A DNA stretch of 64,000 nt from HXMU1420-13 sp034669965 (lineage in GTDB: Bacteria > Bacteroidota > Rhodothermia > Balneolales > Balneolaceae): NCBI GenBank assembly GCA_034669965.1, contig JAXMOK010000014.1:1-64000 (forward strand), in the 5' to 3' direction. Below are positions 26,114 to 36,462 of this stretch, in pieces (within the stretch, counting starts at the first letter, position 1; every line of letters begins with the position of its first letter). A program made the position numbers and the translations under genes. A model generated the notes under the pieces. The model was given only the letters and a program-made list of their open reading frames with translations, did no database searches and was not told where the DNA came from.

Positions 26114-29100
26114 CGATCCTCACGTTAAAACGAATATCGTGATTGGTTCGCGTAGGAATATTATTGGATTGGATTCGGCTGTACGTGTATTCGAAATTGG
26201 ATGAAATCGAAGCCGATATTTTATATCCCACAGAAAATGTACCATTAATACGTTTTTGTCCCGTCTCTCTACTACTAAGTATTTCAGCATCTTCAACCGG
26301 TAGCACTGTTGGAGCATTCGGAATCAAAGCATTCCCAATATCGCTGTCCAACTTGTAACTCAGCTCGGTGTCGTTTTTGTAACTACCGCGCAAACTCAAG
26401 TCGATGTTGTTCTTTATCTTCGGAAACATCTTCATTTTCACATTTCTGAACGTGTAATTCATCGAGAAATCGATCCCCTGCGATAATGTTTCGGTAGCTC
26501 GCTTACTTGCAATGGCAAAGGTAGAAATAGTACTTCTATCGTAGCCAAATTCAGTTCTCAAATTCGATTCCCATGTCATGCTCAGTTTCACTAATGGTGA
26601 GAATCTTCGCTCTGCCCGTAAAGTGGTGGGCTCAAATCGACGCCTGTTATCTATAATATCAAAGGTGCTGCCCAACGATTGCGCCGACTGTTCGCCGGTT
26701 AACGTATTTAATGCCCAATCAACTTTGTAGGTACCTCGATATGAGTGCGAAAGTGTAGCATTAGATAGAAACTGCCCGATAAACGGCAGGTATTCTTGAA
26801 ATCTGTTCCAGTTTATTCGCCATCCCGGTCGAGGAAATACAAATAATCCTTTACTGCCCAGTCCATTTACATTACTACCTAAATAAGCATCCCGAAAATC
26901 TGCTTCCAAGGTATTTCGATTTAGAACAAACCGACCGTCGTTGTTACCAAGCGAATCTGCAATCACATCACTGCCTGCATTAATATCAGCATAAGCCGTT
27001 TTTAACTGATTTCGGAATAGCTTTTCGTATCCATCACCAAAGGCCCAAACCGAAGAATTATACCCTCCCGACTCACTTACTACCGAGGAAAACTCGCCTT
27101 CTGGGGTAACGGTTATTGTAGTAGTACTTCGATTGTTGATTGCCGCGCTCCAATCCAAATCGATGGTTAAGTTTGGAAACAGATTGATGCGAGTTTTTGC
27201 AGTAAAGGTGTCGTTAATGCTATTGTTTGCCGGAAGTTGAACATTGGTATTTCCATCTAGATTATCGATCAATTGCTCTTGCGAAATGCGATCTTTAAAA
27301 CCAGTTCGATAGGCAAATGGTGGCGAGTAGTTATTACTGCCCGGCGTATTAAATGCATAAAATATTTGAGATTGACCTTGATACCCGGGCTGACTTCCAG
27401 ATTTCGTTCGCTTGTAACTTCCTGAAAGGTCTTTCATACTAAAAGCGGCCAAGAATACTTTTCGGCCTAAATATTTAAAATCCCTAACTAAATCCGGAGC
27501 CGGGCGAGGTGTTCGTAAGCTATCCGCTAAATCCTGTTCAGCTTCTCTACTTCTGGCATCTTTTTTCGCTTTTCGATCTTTCGTTTCTTCTCCGTCCGTT
27601 TCTTTCATTTTGCTGATAAATCCAATCCGATCCAGAATGTCTTCTACATCAATTTTAACAGAATTATCAATCTGGAAATTATTGGACACCGATGCTCCTA
27701 AATTTGAACCTCTAGGACTATTATTCCATTGAAATCCACCGCCATAACTCAATGAATATGTAAACCAATTAATTGCTTTGATTTGACTTAAATTCGGACG
27801 CCAGCTGGCGGAATAGGTTTCTTGATAGGTTGATCGACGAGCAGTTAGTGTATCAGAAACAATCCCTTGCAGCACATCAAAGGTTGGTTTAACATCGAAA
27901 GCGAGGCTATCGGTACCGGTTGCATTTCGGTTTTCGATTCCAGCATTTGCTAAATCAAAATTCGTTGCAGTTCGGAAGGAAATCGGTATCGACGGAGTCA
28001 AGTTGTAGTTCAATCCAAAGTTATTACGCTGTGTAAAATTGTGCGACTGCTGGAGAGGCTGAATGGCCGTTGGATCGGATAAACTACGCCGTCGCGACTC
28101 GCTGTAATTACGGGTTAAACCCGACGAAAAAGTGAGAGAACTAGGTAGATATCCCATTCTAAAACCAGACAATACTTTCACTAATGGAATGTTTCGGGTG
28201 AACCCAAAAGGTGTAAATAATTTAACCCTACGCAACGACAAATTGTACGATACCGAAGCCTGGTAATCCCATTTATTCTGAAACTGCAACTGTGGATTTT
28301 GTGCACTACCTGTGTTGTACACATAACTCAGCCGCATGTTGTCGATGGTGTACTTGGCGAGTTCGCTTTTGGAATTTCTCTTTGAGATATCAGAAAAATT
28401 GATCGAAAAGCGCTCGTTAACGGTTTGAATATCCTCGATTCTGGTGCTTATACTATCTTGTTTTTGCTCAGAGGATAGATTCTCGTTCGAGTTTACCGCA
28501 TCCTTAAAATCAGTGAGTCGAATATCTCCTTGATCGGGCAAAAACTTAGGAGTTTGGGTATCACGTGCAGTAGAAATGGTAACCGGGAAATTCCACCCAA
28601 AACGATCCGGCACTAGTTTATGCAGGTTGATGGTTGAGCTTAAATTATATCCGAATTGCTCTGACACACTTCTGCTTTCGAATTGCGATTCCAACCCGCC
28701 AAAGCCATTCGTTCGTCGGGTCATATTTGCATTTAAAGTAGCAAAATCAGCTAATTTCACACTCGATTTAGCGTTTGCCGCCCAGCCTTTTTCGTTGTCA
28801 AAGCCTGAAACACGAAGCTCGTTCAACCAGAACTGAGCGTTTAAACTGGCCACACCCGGCGTATTCACATCCGATGGATCGTAAGGATTACGTATCCCTA
28901 AACCGATTTCCGAAACCTTATCTAGCGATGGATTTCCTTTGATCGCCAGAACGGCTCCTTCAACTCCCTCTTCGCCTAACAGTCCTTTTTGCTCGAACAA
29001 TTGCGAAGGATCAAAGTTTACAGAATTTCGGTTTTGCTTCAACACATTAAGTGCTGATATGATGATATTCATGCTGTTTTCATCGTACAGCCATATGTCT

Positions 29101-32100
29101 TCGGCATCAGCGGCTAAACCGCCTTGATCATTTATATCGTATCTAAAATCACGTTCAATCGAAGGGGTTACCGGTTGGCGATATTCATAAAAGTTATTCT
29201 CGAGATCATTTCCCATTCTAATTACCAGCTCAGCATCGCCCCGATCATCAAAACCCTCGCCATGCACAAACATCCGCATGTTCGAGTAATTCAATAGATT
29301 CAGATTCCCGGTATACACTTTTTTTACCATGTGGATTTCACCCGGGCCAAGTGCATCAGCACTTAGTACTAACGATTGTTCGTTTTGAACGGTTTGAATT
29401 TGGGCGCCACGATTTATCGCGCGAATTGAACCATCGGGTTGGCGATATGGAAAAGGAACTCGATTCGCATTTTCTTCGATATTGATGGTAGACACTTCAA
29501 AACCATCGAGCGTAGCCGGCGATTCGGTTAAATTATCTACTTTATTCCACTGGCTACCCACGAATTCGAAGGTGGCAAAGCGAAGAGTGAAGGGTTTTTG
29601 GTACCCGCTCATCCACACACGCATATGCGAGATGTTCTGGAAACTTTCGATCTCGCCATATTTTCGCGTGAAATCCTTCAAAGGAACACGCACCAAATAC
29701 CACGTTTTGTAATAAGGATCGCGTTCAATTTTATCTACGATATACGTGCCGGGTGCACCAACATCAAGTCCATTCACATCAGCAGGATTGAAATCCAATT
29801 CGTACTGATAATAGGAATTGGTTTGCAAAATACTTGACGAGCTGATCAACCCTTCCGAATCCGGCTTTAAAGTAATGGCCGTTTTATTTTCGCTACCGCC
29901 ACTTTCCGGTGTATTTCCATCGTGATAGCCCAACAGGCGATAGAAGCGATCTTTAAGTGGTAAATCCTGCACCTTAGTTTCGCCATAGTACACGTAATCA
30001 TCATTCGATGGATCGGTAGCAATGGCTTCGTATTCCGGCGAAGAAGCACCGTATTGATCAAGCATCCTATCAACAAATTCCTGGAACAAAACTCCTTCGT
30101 TTCTGTCTTCAGCACCAAATGTACCCGGATTTGGAGCCCCATCTAATCCTACATCTTCAAGTGCACGTTGATCAGTAGAAAATTGCCCAAGTGGAACCGG
30201 TGGCGTTGGCGGAATGTACGAACGAGGCTGTCCACTGGGATCATCTTCCGTTAAATTGTTGATGGTAGTTGATAAACCATCTTCAGTGTTGAGCCGTGCA
30301 TTTGGTACGATATCTTCGGAAATGGTGCCCAAATCGATATAAATTTTTCCTTCGTAATCAATTTCCTGTCCGGTTGGCTCCTGTCCTTCAGGTAAAATCG
30401 CCTGCACCCAAAATTCCAGAAACTCGATGTTATTTTGCACCAAATCTTCCTGCCCGGTTGGAATAACTGCTGTCATTCCACCCCAGGTTCGCTCGGGCTG
30501 CATCTCCAGTAAATCTTTAAGATTGTAATTGTAATTGTATTGGCCACGAGCGTTAGGATTATAAAAAATATCTAAAGAGGTGATTCGATCGGTTTCCTGT
30601 TGATTAACCACTCTACCCTGAAAAATATCGTTTATTCGTATGGTTTCTACTTCTGGGGTAATTTGCGCTTGACTAGCGGATATATTTCTGGGGATGGCAT
30701 ACCACGAGAACTGAGATCTTAAATCTGCCCGATCTTTTCTGAATTGAGGTGTTTGAATGCTTGTTTGAGCATTTCCATTAAAGAAATCAGCATCTTCGTC
30801 TAATCCCGGAATAGCGGCCGGTGCCGATGCTAAGTTCCACCGAGTTGGATTCGAAAAATTGATGGTGTATTCGGCTCCCTCAAAATCATCAATAAACACT
30901 AATCCATTCTCTTCATCGCTGTACAAATCGCCCCTATCAATGGCTTCCTGCACGGCGTTTGTTTGTGCAACACCGGGACGTAATTGAGCAAACTCTCCGC
31001 TAAAATTGATGTTAGATTCTGCTCTGGTTTGCAGTAATGGAATTTTATCGATAAAACGAGTGATCCATGGGGTCTCGAAATTAGCTTTGGCATCCAGCCC
31101 TAGAATAGTATTGTTAATGGGCTCATTCCCGATTCTAATTTTATCCGAAAGCGGTTGTTCTTTCAATTTAAAAAAGGTACTTCCGATGCTGATATCATCA
31201 CTGATAGTATATTCTGCTCGAACGCCTGTAAAGTTTTTCTGCCCAATTACAGCAAACTGATTGTTTTCGTATTCTATTTCGATTTCCTGTCCGGGTGCCA
31301 GATACCGTTCATTTAAAATAGTTAGCGATCCGAAGGAATAATCTACTTCGTAATCTGTGCCTTCTACTAATGTTACCCCATTGGCAGTTACGGTAACCGA
31401 ACCTTCAACTAATCCAAACTGAAGCACAAAACTACCTGAAACGCCTCCTTTCGAACTACCTGAAATGGCATAAAATGTATTTTTTGATGAACGCTTTGCA
31501 TCGATAGGTTTTAGATCATATAACTCTCTAAAGGAAAGTGCCTCCACCACAGAATCAGCTACATTGGTTGAATTTTGAAGCACATCCGCAATTCGATCAC
31601 CAAAGGGTTCTAGATATGGAAACATTATACGGCCGGTTCCTGCATCCAGTGTTACTCCCGAAAAATCGATTTGATTATCCGAACCGATCGAACCATCGGT
31701 TTGCTGGCGATCAAGCCCCAGATCAGCTAGTAGCGTTTCTGCTCTTCCGGGTAGATTTGTTTCGGGAATATTATTTCGGGTGTCCGCAATTTCAAGTTCA
31801 AAACCTTCCTGTGTAATTCCCGAAACGCCCAACGAGTAAATATTACGCATGGTTAGTGGCCATGCACGATCTTGGGTTGTCATCCCTCCAGGGCGAAGTA
31901 GCTTTAAATATGTTCGGCTCGAATTCTGAGTATCCAATTCCCCAACTTGAATTACCTCAGCCGGATTCTGAGGATTACTGTAGGTGTAGGCAACCGCAAT
32001 GGCATCCCCCGTATTAATAAAGCTTTTCATGCTGATGTAGCCAAGCGAGTAATTCACAGTGTAATCCACCCCTTCTACCAACTGCTCAAAAATGGCATCC

Positions 32101-33341
32101 ACATATTCCTGCGAAGTAACTCCAAAATCTTCGTTGGTAGCATTACTATTAGTGGGACGAAGTTCTTCTAAGGTGGATTGTGGGAAGCGATCAAAATCGT
32201 TGCCCGGGAATCCAAAAATATCATTTCCTTCGTCGTTCACACCAAGATCGAGTAAGGCAATTGCGCTTACAGTATTAATGCCGGGCACTTGCTCAGCTTT
32301 GCGAACGTACACCTGAATTTCGGTAATTTGGTAAGGCTGCAGAATTTGTTGGGGATTGGATAAGGCTGTCTCAAATTCTTGTCTGTTATAAAAATCGAGG
32401 AAAAAATGGCGCCCGTCTTCATAATCGGCCGGGCGTAAATCGATGCTATTTTCCTGCGAACCACCCGAAATACTTTGGGTATTGCTTTCTCCACGCTGTT
32501 GCGAAACTACAGTGGTAACCTTTAGCGGTCCGAGTTCCGAAACGGCTTTAATCCCAAAAAGTGAACTCCCCCCTTTTACCAACGAGTTTCCCGTAGCCAT
32601 CGAAACATTACCCATTTCGATGCTTTTGATAATCTCATCCTCGTAACCTTCATATCGGATGCTCAATCGGTTTTCGAAATCAAACTGTCGTTCGGTATCC
32701 CAATCGGTTGCAATGGTAAGCTTGTCACCAATGGTTCCTTGAATATTTAACTGCAGGTTCTGATTGAACGTAGGATCAACTCGGGTTCTTAAATCGGGCG
32801 GCAGAGTTCCGTCATCCAACTTTTGAACCGAAGCACCTACATTCATATTGGCGGAACCGTTTACGCGAAGGTTCACTTCGTTACTCCCAAAAATGGTAGA
32901 AAACGCTGAATTCTCCCCACCCGGAACATTGATACTGAAATCAAGCAATCCACGACTCTCCTGTTGCTGATTTTTTGATTCCTGCACCAACTTGGCTCTT
33001 ATCCTTTCATTAGCCTGTCGCTTCTTTAATTGTGTGAAGCCATTAAAATTGGTAATGGTAGGCACTCTGTTTTTATAGCCTAAAACAGACGTATGAATGG
33101 TGTATGTATCAACAGAGTCCCAAGTAACAGCAGTAGTTATATTGCCACCGGAAATTGAATATAATTTACCTGATGTAAGCTGAGGCAAAGTGCTTACGAA
33201 ACCAACACGGTTAGCTTTAAAAATCTTTGTTCCGGCTGCAAGCGTATCCGGTATTTCTGTGGTTAATACAGAATCTGCCTGTTCTTCAGCATCTCTTTCT
33301 TGTGCATGCCCAATACGTACTTCAAAAAGCACAGAAATCAA
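26097..33341 (-). CDS. sprA: SprA-type giant outer-membrane protein (type IX secretion translocon)
   Basis: A protein of about 2,414 residues, close to the known size of SprA (Sov), the 36-strand barrel through which type IX secretion exports cargo and which supports gliding in Bacteroidota. Visible blocks include the N-terminal FSINVPGGENSAFSTIFG, GNVSMATGNSLVKGGSSLFGIKA, VYVRKAEQVPGINTVSAIAL and a beta-rich C terminus ending in HDIRFNVRIAISSR. The first listed start is TTG at 33341, but it cuts a signal peptide in half: upstream in frame lies ISAKHFFRFTGWFAVILL, and no ATG, GTG or TTG exists before a TAA. ATT at 33392 or 33395 is a possible start. No other type IX secretion gene is visible in the window. 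Confidence 0.9.
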   Translation of the reverse strand: MISVLFEVRIGHAQERDAEEQADSVLTTEIPDTLAAGTKIFKANRVGFVSTLPQLTSGKLYSISGGNITTAVTWDSVDTYTIHTSVLGYKNRVPTITNFNGFTQLKKRQANERIRAKLVQESKNQQQESRGLLDFSINVPGGENSAFSTIFGSNEVNLRVNGSANMNVGASVQKLDDGTLPPDLRTRVDPTFNQNLQLNIQGTIGDKLTIATDWDTERQFDFENRLSIRYEGYEDEIIKSIEMGNVSMATGNSLVKGGSSLFGIKAVSELGPLKVTTVVSQQRGESNTQSISGGSQENSIDLRPADYEDGRHFFLDFYNRQEFETALSNPQQILQPYQITEIQVYVRKAEQVPGINTVSAIALLDLGVNDEGNDIFGFPGNDFDRFPQSTLEELRPTNSNATNEDFGVTSQEYVDAIFEQLVEGVDYTVNYSLGYISMKSFINTGDAIAVAYTYSNPQNPAEVIQVGELDTQNSSRTYLKLLRPGGMTTQDRAWPLTMRNIYSLGVSGITQEGFELEIADTRNNIPETNLPGRAETLLADLGLDRQQTDGSIGSDNQIDFSGVTLDAGTGRIMFPYLEPFGDRIADVLQNSTNVADSVVEALSFRELYDLKPIDAKRSSKNTFYAISGSSKGGVSGSFVLQFGLVEGSVTVTANGVTLVEGTDYEVDYSFGSLTILNERYLAPGQEIEIEYENNQFAVIGQKNFTGVRAEYTISDDISIGSTFFKLKEQPLSDKIRIGNEPINNTILGLDAKANFETPWITRFIDKIPLLQTRAESNINFSGEFAQLRPGVAQTNAVQEAIDRGDLYSDEENGLVFIDDFEGAEYTINFSNPTRWNLASAPAAIPGLDEDADFFNGNAQTSIQTPQFRKDRADLRSQFSWYAIPRNISASQAQITPEVETIRINDIFQGRVVNQQETDRITSLDIFYNPNARGQYNYNYNLKDLLEMQPERTWGGMTAVIPTGQEDLVQNNIEFLEFWVQAILPEGQEPTGQEIDYEGKIYIDLGTISEDIVPNARLNTEDGLSTTINNLTEDDPSGQPRSYIPPTPPVPLGQFSTDQRALEDVGLDGAPNPGTFGAEDRNEGVLFQEFVDRMLDQYGASSPEYEAIATDPSNDDYVYYGETKVQDLPLKDRFYRLLGYHDGNTPESGGSENKTAITLKPDSEGLISSSSILQTNSYYQYELDFNPADVNGLDVGAPGTYIVDKIERDPYYKTWYLVRVPLKDFTRKYGEIESFQNISHMRVWMSGYQKPFTLRFATFEFVGSQWNKVDNLTESPATLDGFEVSTINIEENANRVPFPYRQPDGSIRAINRGAQIQTVQNEQSLVLSADALGPGEIHMVKKVYTGNLNLLNYSNMRMFVHGEGFDDRGDAELVIRMGNDLENNFYEYRQPVTPSIERDFRYDINDQGGLAADAEDIWLYDENSMNIIISALNVLKQNRNSVNFDPSQLFEQKGLLGEEGVEGAVLAIKGNPSLDKVSEIGLGIRNPYDPSDVNTPGVASLNAQFWLNELRVSGFDNEKGWAANAKSSVKLADFATLNANMTRRTNGFGGLESQFESRSVSEQFGYNLSSTINLHKLVPDRFGWNFPVTISTARDTQTPKFLPDQGDIRLTDFKDAVNSNENLSSEQKQDSISTRIEDIQTVNERFSINFSDISKRNSKSELAKYTIDNMRLSYVYNTGSAQNPQLQFQNKWDYQASVSYNLSLRRVKLFTPFGFTRNIPLVKVLSGFRMGYLPSSLTFSSGLTRNYSESRRRSLSDPTAIQPLQQSHNFTQRNNFGLNYNLTPSIPISFRTATNFDLANAGIENRNATGTDSLAFDVKPTFDVLQGIVSDTLTARRSTYQETYSASWRPNLSQIKAINWFTYSLSYGGGFQWNNSPRGSNLGASVSNNFQIDNSVKIDVEDILDRIGFISKMKETDGEETKDRKAKKDARSREAEQDLADSLRTPRPAPDLVRDFKYLGRKVFLAAFSMKDLSGSYKRTKSGSQPGYQGQSQIFYAFNTPGSNNYSPPFAYRTGFKDRISQEQLIDNLDGNTNVQLPANNSINDTFTAKTRINLFPNLTIDLDWSAAINNRSTTTITVTPEGEFSSVVSESGGYNSSVWAFGDGYEKLFRNQLKTAYADINAGSDVIADSLGNNDGRFVLNRNTLEADFRDAYLGSNVNGLGSKGLFVFPRPGWRINWNRFQEYLPFIGQFLSNATLSHSYRGTYKVDWALNTLTGEQSAQSLGSTFDIIDNRRRFEPTTLRAERRFSPLVKLSMTWESNLRTEFGYDRSTISTFAIASKRATETLSQGIDFSMNYTFRNVKMKMFPKIKNNIDLSLRGSYKNDTELSYKLDSDIGNALIPNAPTVLPVEDAEILSSRETGQKRINGTFSVGYKISASISSNFEYTYSRIQSNNIPTRTNHDIRFNVRIAISSR

Positions 33342-33603
33342 AAGGATAACTGCGAACCAGCCGGTAAACCTAAAAAAGTGTTTTGCCGAAATAATCTCTA
33401 CAAGGTTGTGAACGTTTTGTAGCTGTGTTCTATAGGCTGACGTTTAGATGATACTTTATTAAAATAGACGCAGATAATACCATATATTTGAGTATGTTGA
33501 AAGTGATTCGAGGCTAAAAGAGCAGTAAAATCAGCATCCCGAACTCACTTCATCAAATACGAATCAGGTCAACGAAAAGTATTCGAAATCATCACAAACG
33601 GCA

Positions 33604-35046
33604 TTGAATTTCTGGAAAAATAAAATACAGCTCGATTTACTACGAAAGCACGTAGGCCCTTTTCTATTTTGCTTTTTTACGATGATGTTTTTGCTACTGA
33701 TGCAATTCCTGATTTTGCATGTTGATAAGCTGATCGGAAAAGACATTCCGTTTAATGTCATCATCGAACTGATTGCTACAAATTTAGCCTACATGGTGGT
33801 TCTTGCAGCCCCAATGGCTGTGCTTGTTGCAACCTTAATGGCATTCGGTAAATTTTCTGAGTTGAATGAACTTACCGCATTGCGAGCTTCGGGTATCAAT
33901 CCCACCAGAATATTACTTCCTGTTTTAATAGCTGCTTTTATTTTAAGCCTCGGGTTAACTTGGTTTTCGAATAATGTACTGCCCGAAGCCAACAGCAAAG
34001 CAAGATCGCTTTTTATGGACATTCGGGTAAAAAAACCCGGCTTTGATTTAAAGCCTAATGTGTTTTACAACGGCATTGAAGGTTATACCTTTTTAGTGCG
34101 CGAAATTGATAATAAAACCGATAGCCTGTTTAACATCACTTTGTTTCAAGAGCCTGGGAATCTTCGAAAACGAGCCTATATAAGAGCCAACCGCGGTTTC
34201 TTAAAAAGTGAAGGTTCTGAAGGATTAACCCTAATTCTTGAAGAAGGTGAAATTCTCCGATATATGGAGCGAAACAGAACTACCGGCGACGAGAATCTCG
34301 AAAAAACTAAATTTGGTAAGTACCGCTTAACTTTTGATCTCTCTGAGTTGGCATTTAACAGATCCGATCCAAACGGCCGTAGCGATAGCGACAGAACAAT
34401 GAGTGCGCAGGCGATGGCGGTAGTAGTTGATACACTCCGAGATGAAATTGTGGATTACACCGTTGATTCGTCGGATAACAGTAGTTTCGATTATTTATAT
34501 GGCGAGGACGTTTACAACCCTTTTATTCCATTCAGAGAATTGAACTTCCGACCGGATACGGTTGACACTGTGATTACTTTACCGGATGAGGCAGATTTCT
34601 TTACCCTTCAGTTTATCCCAAAAAACGCACATCAAAAGCGTATAGTTGATCTGGCGCGAACGAATGTACAGCAAGATAATTCGTATTTCGAAAGTGTAAG
34701 CTCAAACTTGTTATGGCGCTTAAAACGGATAAATAAATATCTGGTAGAGATTCACAAAAAGGTATCCATCCCAATGGCTTGTGTAGTGTTTGTGTTACTT
34801 GGCGCCCCGATTGGTATGATGACTCGAAAAGGGAATTTTGGATATGCTGCCATCATTAGTGCTGTAATTCTTACCATATATTTCATTTCGATTATTCAGG
34901 GCGAAAAGCTCGCCGATCGCTTACTTATAAGTCCTTTTTTAGGGATGTGGGCGTTCAATATTGTGTTTTCGATCGTTGGAATAGGAATGATCCTTCATCT
35001 TTCTACCGAAATCAGAATTACTAAACTATTCAGGCGCAGTGCTTAA
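33604..35046 (+). CDS. lptF: LptF/LptG-family permease (first of pair)
   Basis: A 480-residue YjgP/YjgQ-family protein. The N-terminal three membrane segments include PFLFCFFTMMFLLLMQFLIL and the family block FGKFSELNELTALRASGIN. A periplasmic domain with the jellyroll-like FDLKPNVFYNGIEGYTFLV follows, and three more membrane segments end the protein. With LptG and LptB it extracts lipopolysaccharide from the inner membrane. The start is TTG. It overlaps lptG by 8 bp. The periplasmic part is longer than in lptG and carries an insert rich in D, S and N. Confidence 0.88.
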   Translation: MNFWKNKIQLDLLRKHVGPFLFCFFTMMFLLLMQFLILHVDKLIGKDIPFNVIIELIATNLAYMVVLAAPMAVLVATLMAFGKFSELNELTALRASGINPTRILLPVLIAAFILSLGLTWFSNNVLPEANSKARSLFMDIRVKKPGFDLKPNVFYNGIEGYTFLVREIDNKTDSLFNITLFQEPGNLRKRAYIRANRGFLKSEGSEGLTLILEEGEILRYMERNRTTGDENLEKTKFGKYRLTFDLSELAFNRSDPNGRSDSDRTMSAQAMAVVVDTLRDEIVDYTVDSSDNSSFDYLYGEDVYNPFIPFRELNFRPDTVDTVITLPDEADFFTLQFIPKNAHQKRIVDLARTNVQQDNSYFESVSSNLLWRLKRINKYLVEIHKKVSIPMACVVFVLLGAPIGMMTRKGNFGYAAIISAVILTIYFISIIQGEKLADRLLISPFLGMWAFNIVFSIVGIGMILHLSTEIRITKLFRRSA

Positions 35047-36121
35047 GCATTTCAATCGATACATTTTCTTTAGATTACTCGCCATCACACTTTTTGTGCT
35101 GCTGATTTTCATCTTCATTTTCATAATGATCGATTTCTCCGAAAATAGCGATGACTTTACCGATCGGGGAGCAACATTTAGCGAAATTTGGACGCAGTAC
35201 TACATTCCTTATATCCCAGAAATGATTCGTTTGGTGATACCTGTAGCCATTTTCTCGGCTGTGCTTTTCTTAACCGGACAACTATCTGAGCGATTGGAAA
35301 TTACCGCTTTTAAAGCAGCCGGCATTAGTTTATATCGATTGGTTATGCCTTACTTTGCTTTTGCTATCGTTGCGGCCGGGACCATCAGTTATCTCGATTC
35401 TTACATCATCCCAAAATCGAATAAAACGCGCATTACGTTCGAAAATCAATATTTGAAGCAGAAAAACGAACGCATCGACCGAAGTGATATTTATCGTGAG
35501 CTATCCCCAAACAGCATGATGGAAGTGAACTATTTTGATGAAAATCAGCTCACAGCCTACCGTGTACGATTTGTGGATTATGACAGCCTTGAAATCAAAA
35601 AAACATTGATTGCAACCAGCATGAGCTGGAACCGTGAGAAAGAACACTGGGTGCTAACTTCTGTTACTGAGCGGGTATATTCCGATTCGGGCTATGTGCA
35701 GACAAAGTTTTCGGGGAAAGACACTACGCTTAACATTCTACCCCAAGATTTAGCTCGATCCACTTCCGATATTTATCAACTTTCGTATCGCGAGGCCGTT
35801 GATTACATCGCATCGATTAAACGAAGCGGTGCTGGAGGTGTGAATATTCCAACTGTGCAATACTACGGTCGACTAGCCTATCCCCTTTCAATTATCGTAG
35901 TAATTTTAATCGGTTTTTCTGTGGCTTCGGTTCGTCGCAGAGGTGGCAAAGGAATTTATTTAGCTGTTGGGCTCACCATTAGCTTTCTCTATCTGGCATT
36001 CATGAAGATTGCGGAGCCTTTTGGGTATTATGGGGCAATTACGCCAGCAATGGCTGCCAGCCTGCCCCATATCACGTTTTTTATAATAGGTGTGGTTCTT
36101 CTTATTCGAACCAAGAAGTAG
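35039..36121 (+). CDS. lptG: LptF/LptG-family permease (second of pair)
   Basis: A 360-residue YjgP/YjgQ-family protein with membrane segments at both ends, an early LSERLEITAFKAAGISLYRL block, a periplasmic beta domain and a closing GFSVASVRRRGGKGIYLAVGL. It is the usual size for LptG. It forms the permease dimer with the upstream protein. The start is GTG and overlaps lptF. Its stop lies 14 bp from the convergent DUF3467 gene. Which of the two is F and which is G is assigned from order only. Confidence 0.88.
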   Translation: MLKHFNRYIFFRLLAITLFVLLIFIFIFIMIDFSENSDDFTDRGATFSEIWTQYYIPYIPEMIRLVIPVAIFSAVLFLTGQLSERLEITAFKAAGISLYRLVMPYFAFAIVAAGTISYLDSYIIPKSNKTRITFENQYLKQKNERIDRSDIYRELSPNSMMEVNYFDENQLTAYRVRFVDYDSLEIKKTLIATSMSWNREKEHWVLTSVTERVYSDSGYVQTKFSGKDTTLNILPQDLARSTSDIYQLSYREAVDYIASIKRSGAGGVNIPTVQYYGRLAYPLSIIVVILIGFSVASVRRRGGKGIYLAVGLTISFLYLAFMKIAEPFGYYGAITPAMAASLPHITFFIIGVVLLIRTKK

Positions 36122-36135
36122 AAACTTTACGAGAT

Positions 36136-36456
36136 TTAAGCCTCGGGCTGTGGCCCACGGTACATCGGAATCTCAACTTTCTCTCGGGTATTTATTGGCC
36201 CGTGCTCCTCTTCGAAACGCTGAACATTGTCGTTTAACGCATGTGCAAGTCGCTTTGCATGATCCGGAGTAAGAATCATGCGTTTCGCAACTTTGGCCTT
36301 AGGTACGCCCGGCATCACTGCTATGAAATCAAGGATAAACTCGGAAGGTGAATGAGTGATCATCACCAAATTCGAATACGTGCCTGATGCCTCCTCGTTT
36401 GGTAATTCGATTTCTAAATTCTTGCCTGGTGTTCCTGTCTGGTTATTCTGTGCCAT
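36136..36456 (-). CDS. DUF3467 domain protein
   Basis: A 106-residue protein with the DUF3467 pattern: EASGTYSNLVMITHSPSEFILDFIAVMPG and a following AKVAKRMILTPDHAKRLAHALNDNV helix. Related proteins are small and widespread, and their function is unknown. No signal peptide is present. It sits 6 bp downstream of the cystathionine-beta-synthase-like gene on the same strand. Confidence 0.85.
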   Translation of the reverse strand: MAQNNQTGTPGKNLEIELPNEEASGTYSNLVMITHSPSEFILDFIAVMPGVPKAKVAKRMILTPDHAKRLAHALNDNVQRFEEEHGPINTREKVEIPMYRGPQPEA

Positions 36457-36462
36457 AATATT

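Noticed and set aside
26097..36121. A type IX secretion or gliding operon around sprA
   Set aside because: Neighbours are lnt and lptFG; no por, gld or other spr gene is present in the window.
36090..36272. Small plus-strand frame after lptG
   Set aside because: Overlaps lptG and the convergent DUF3467 gene, without protein-like features.
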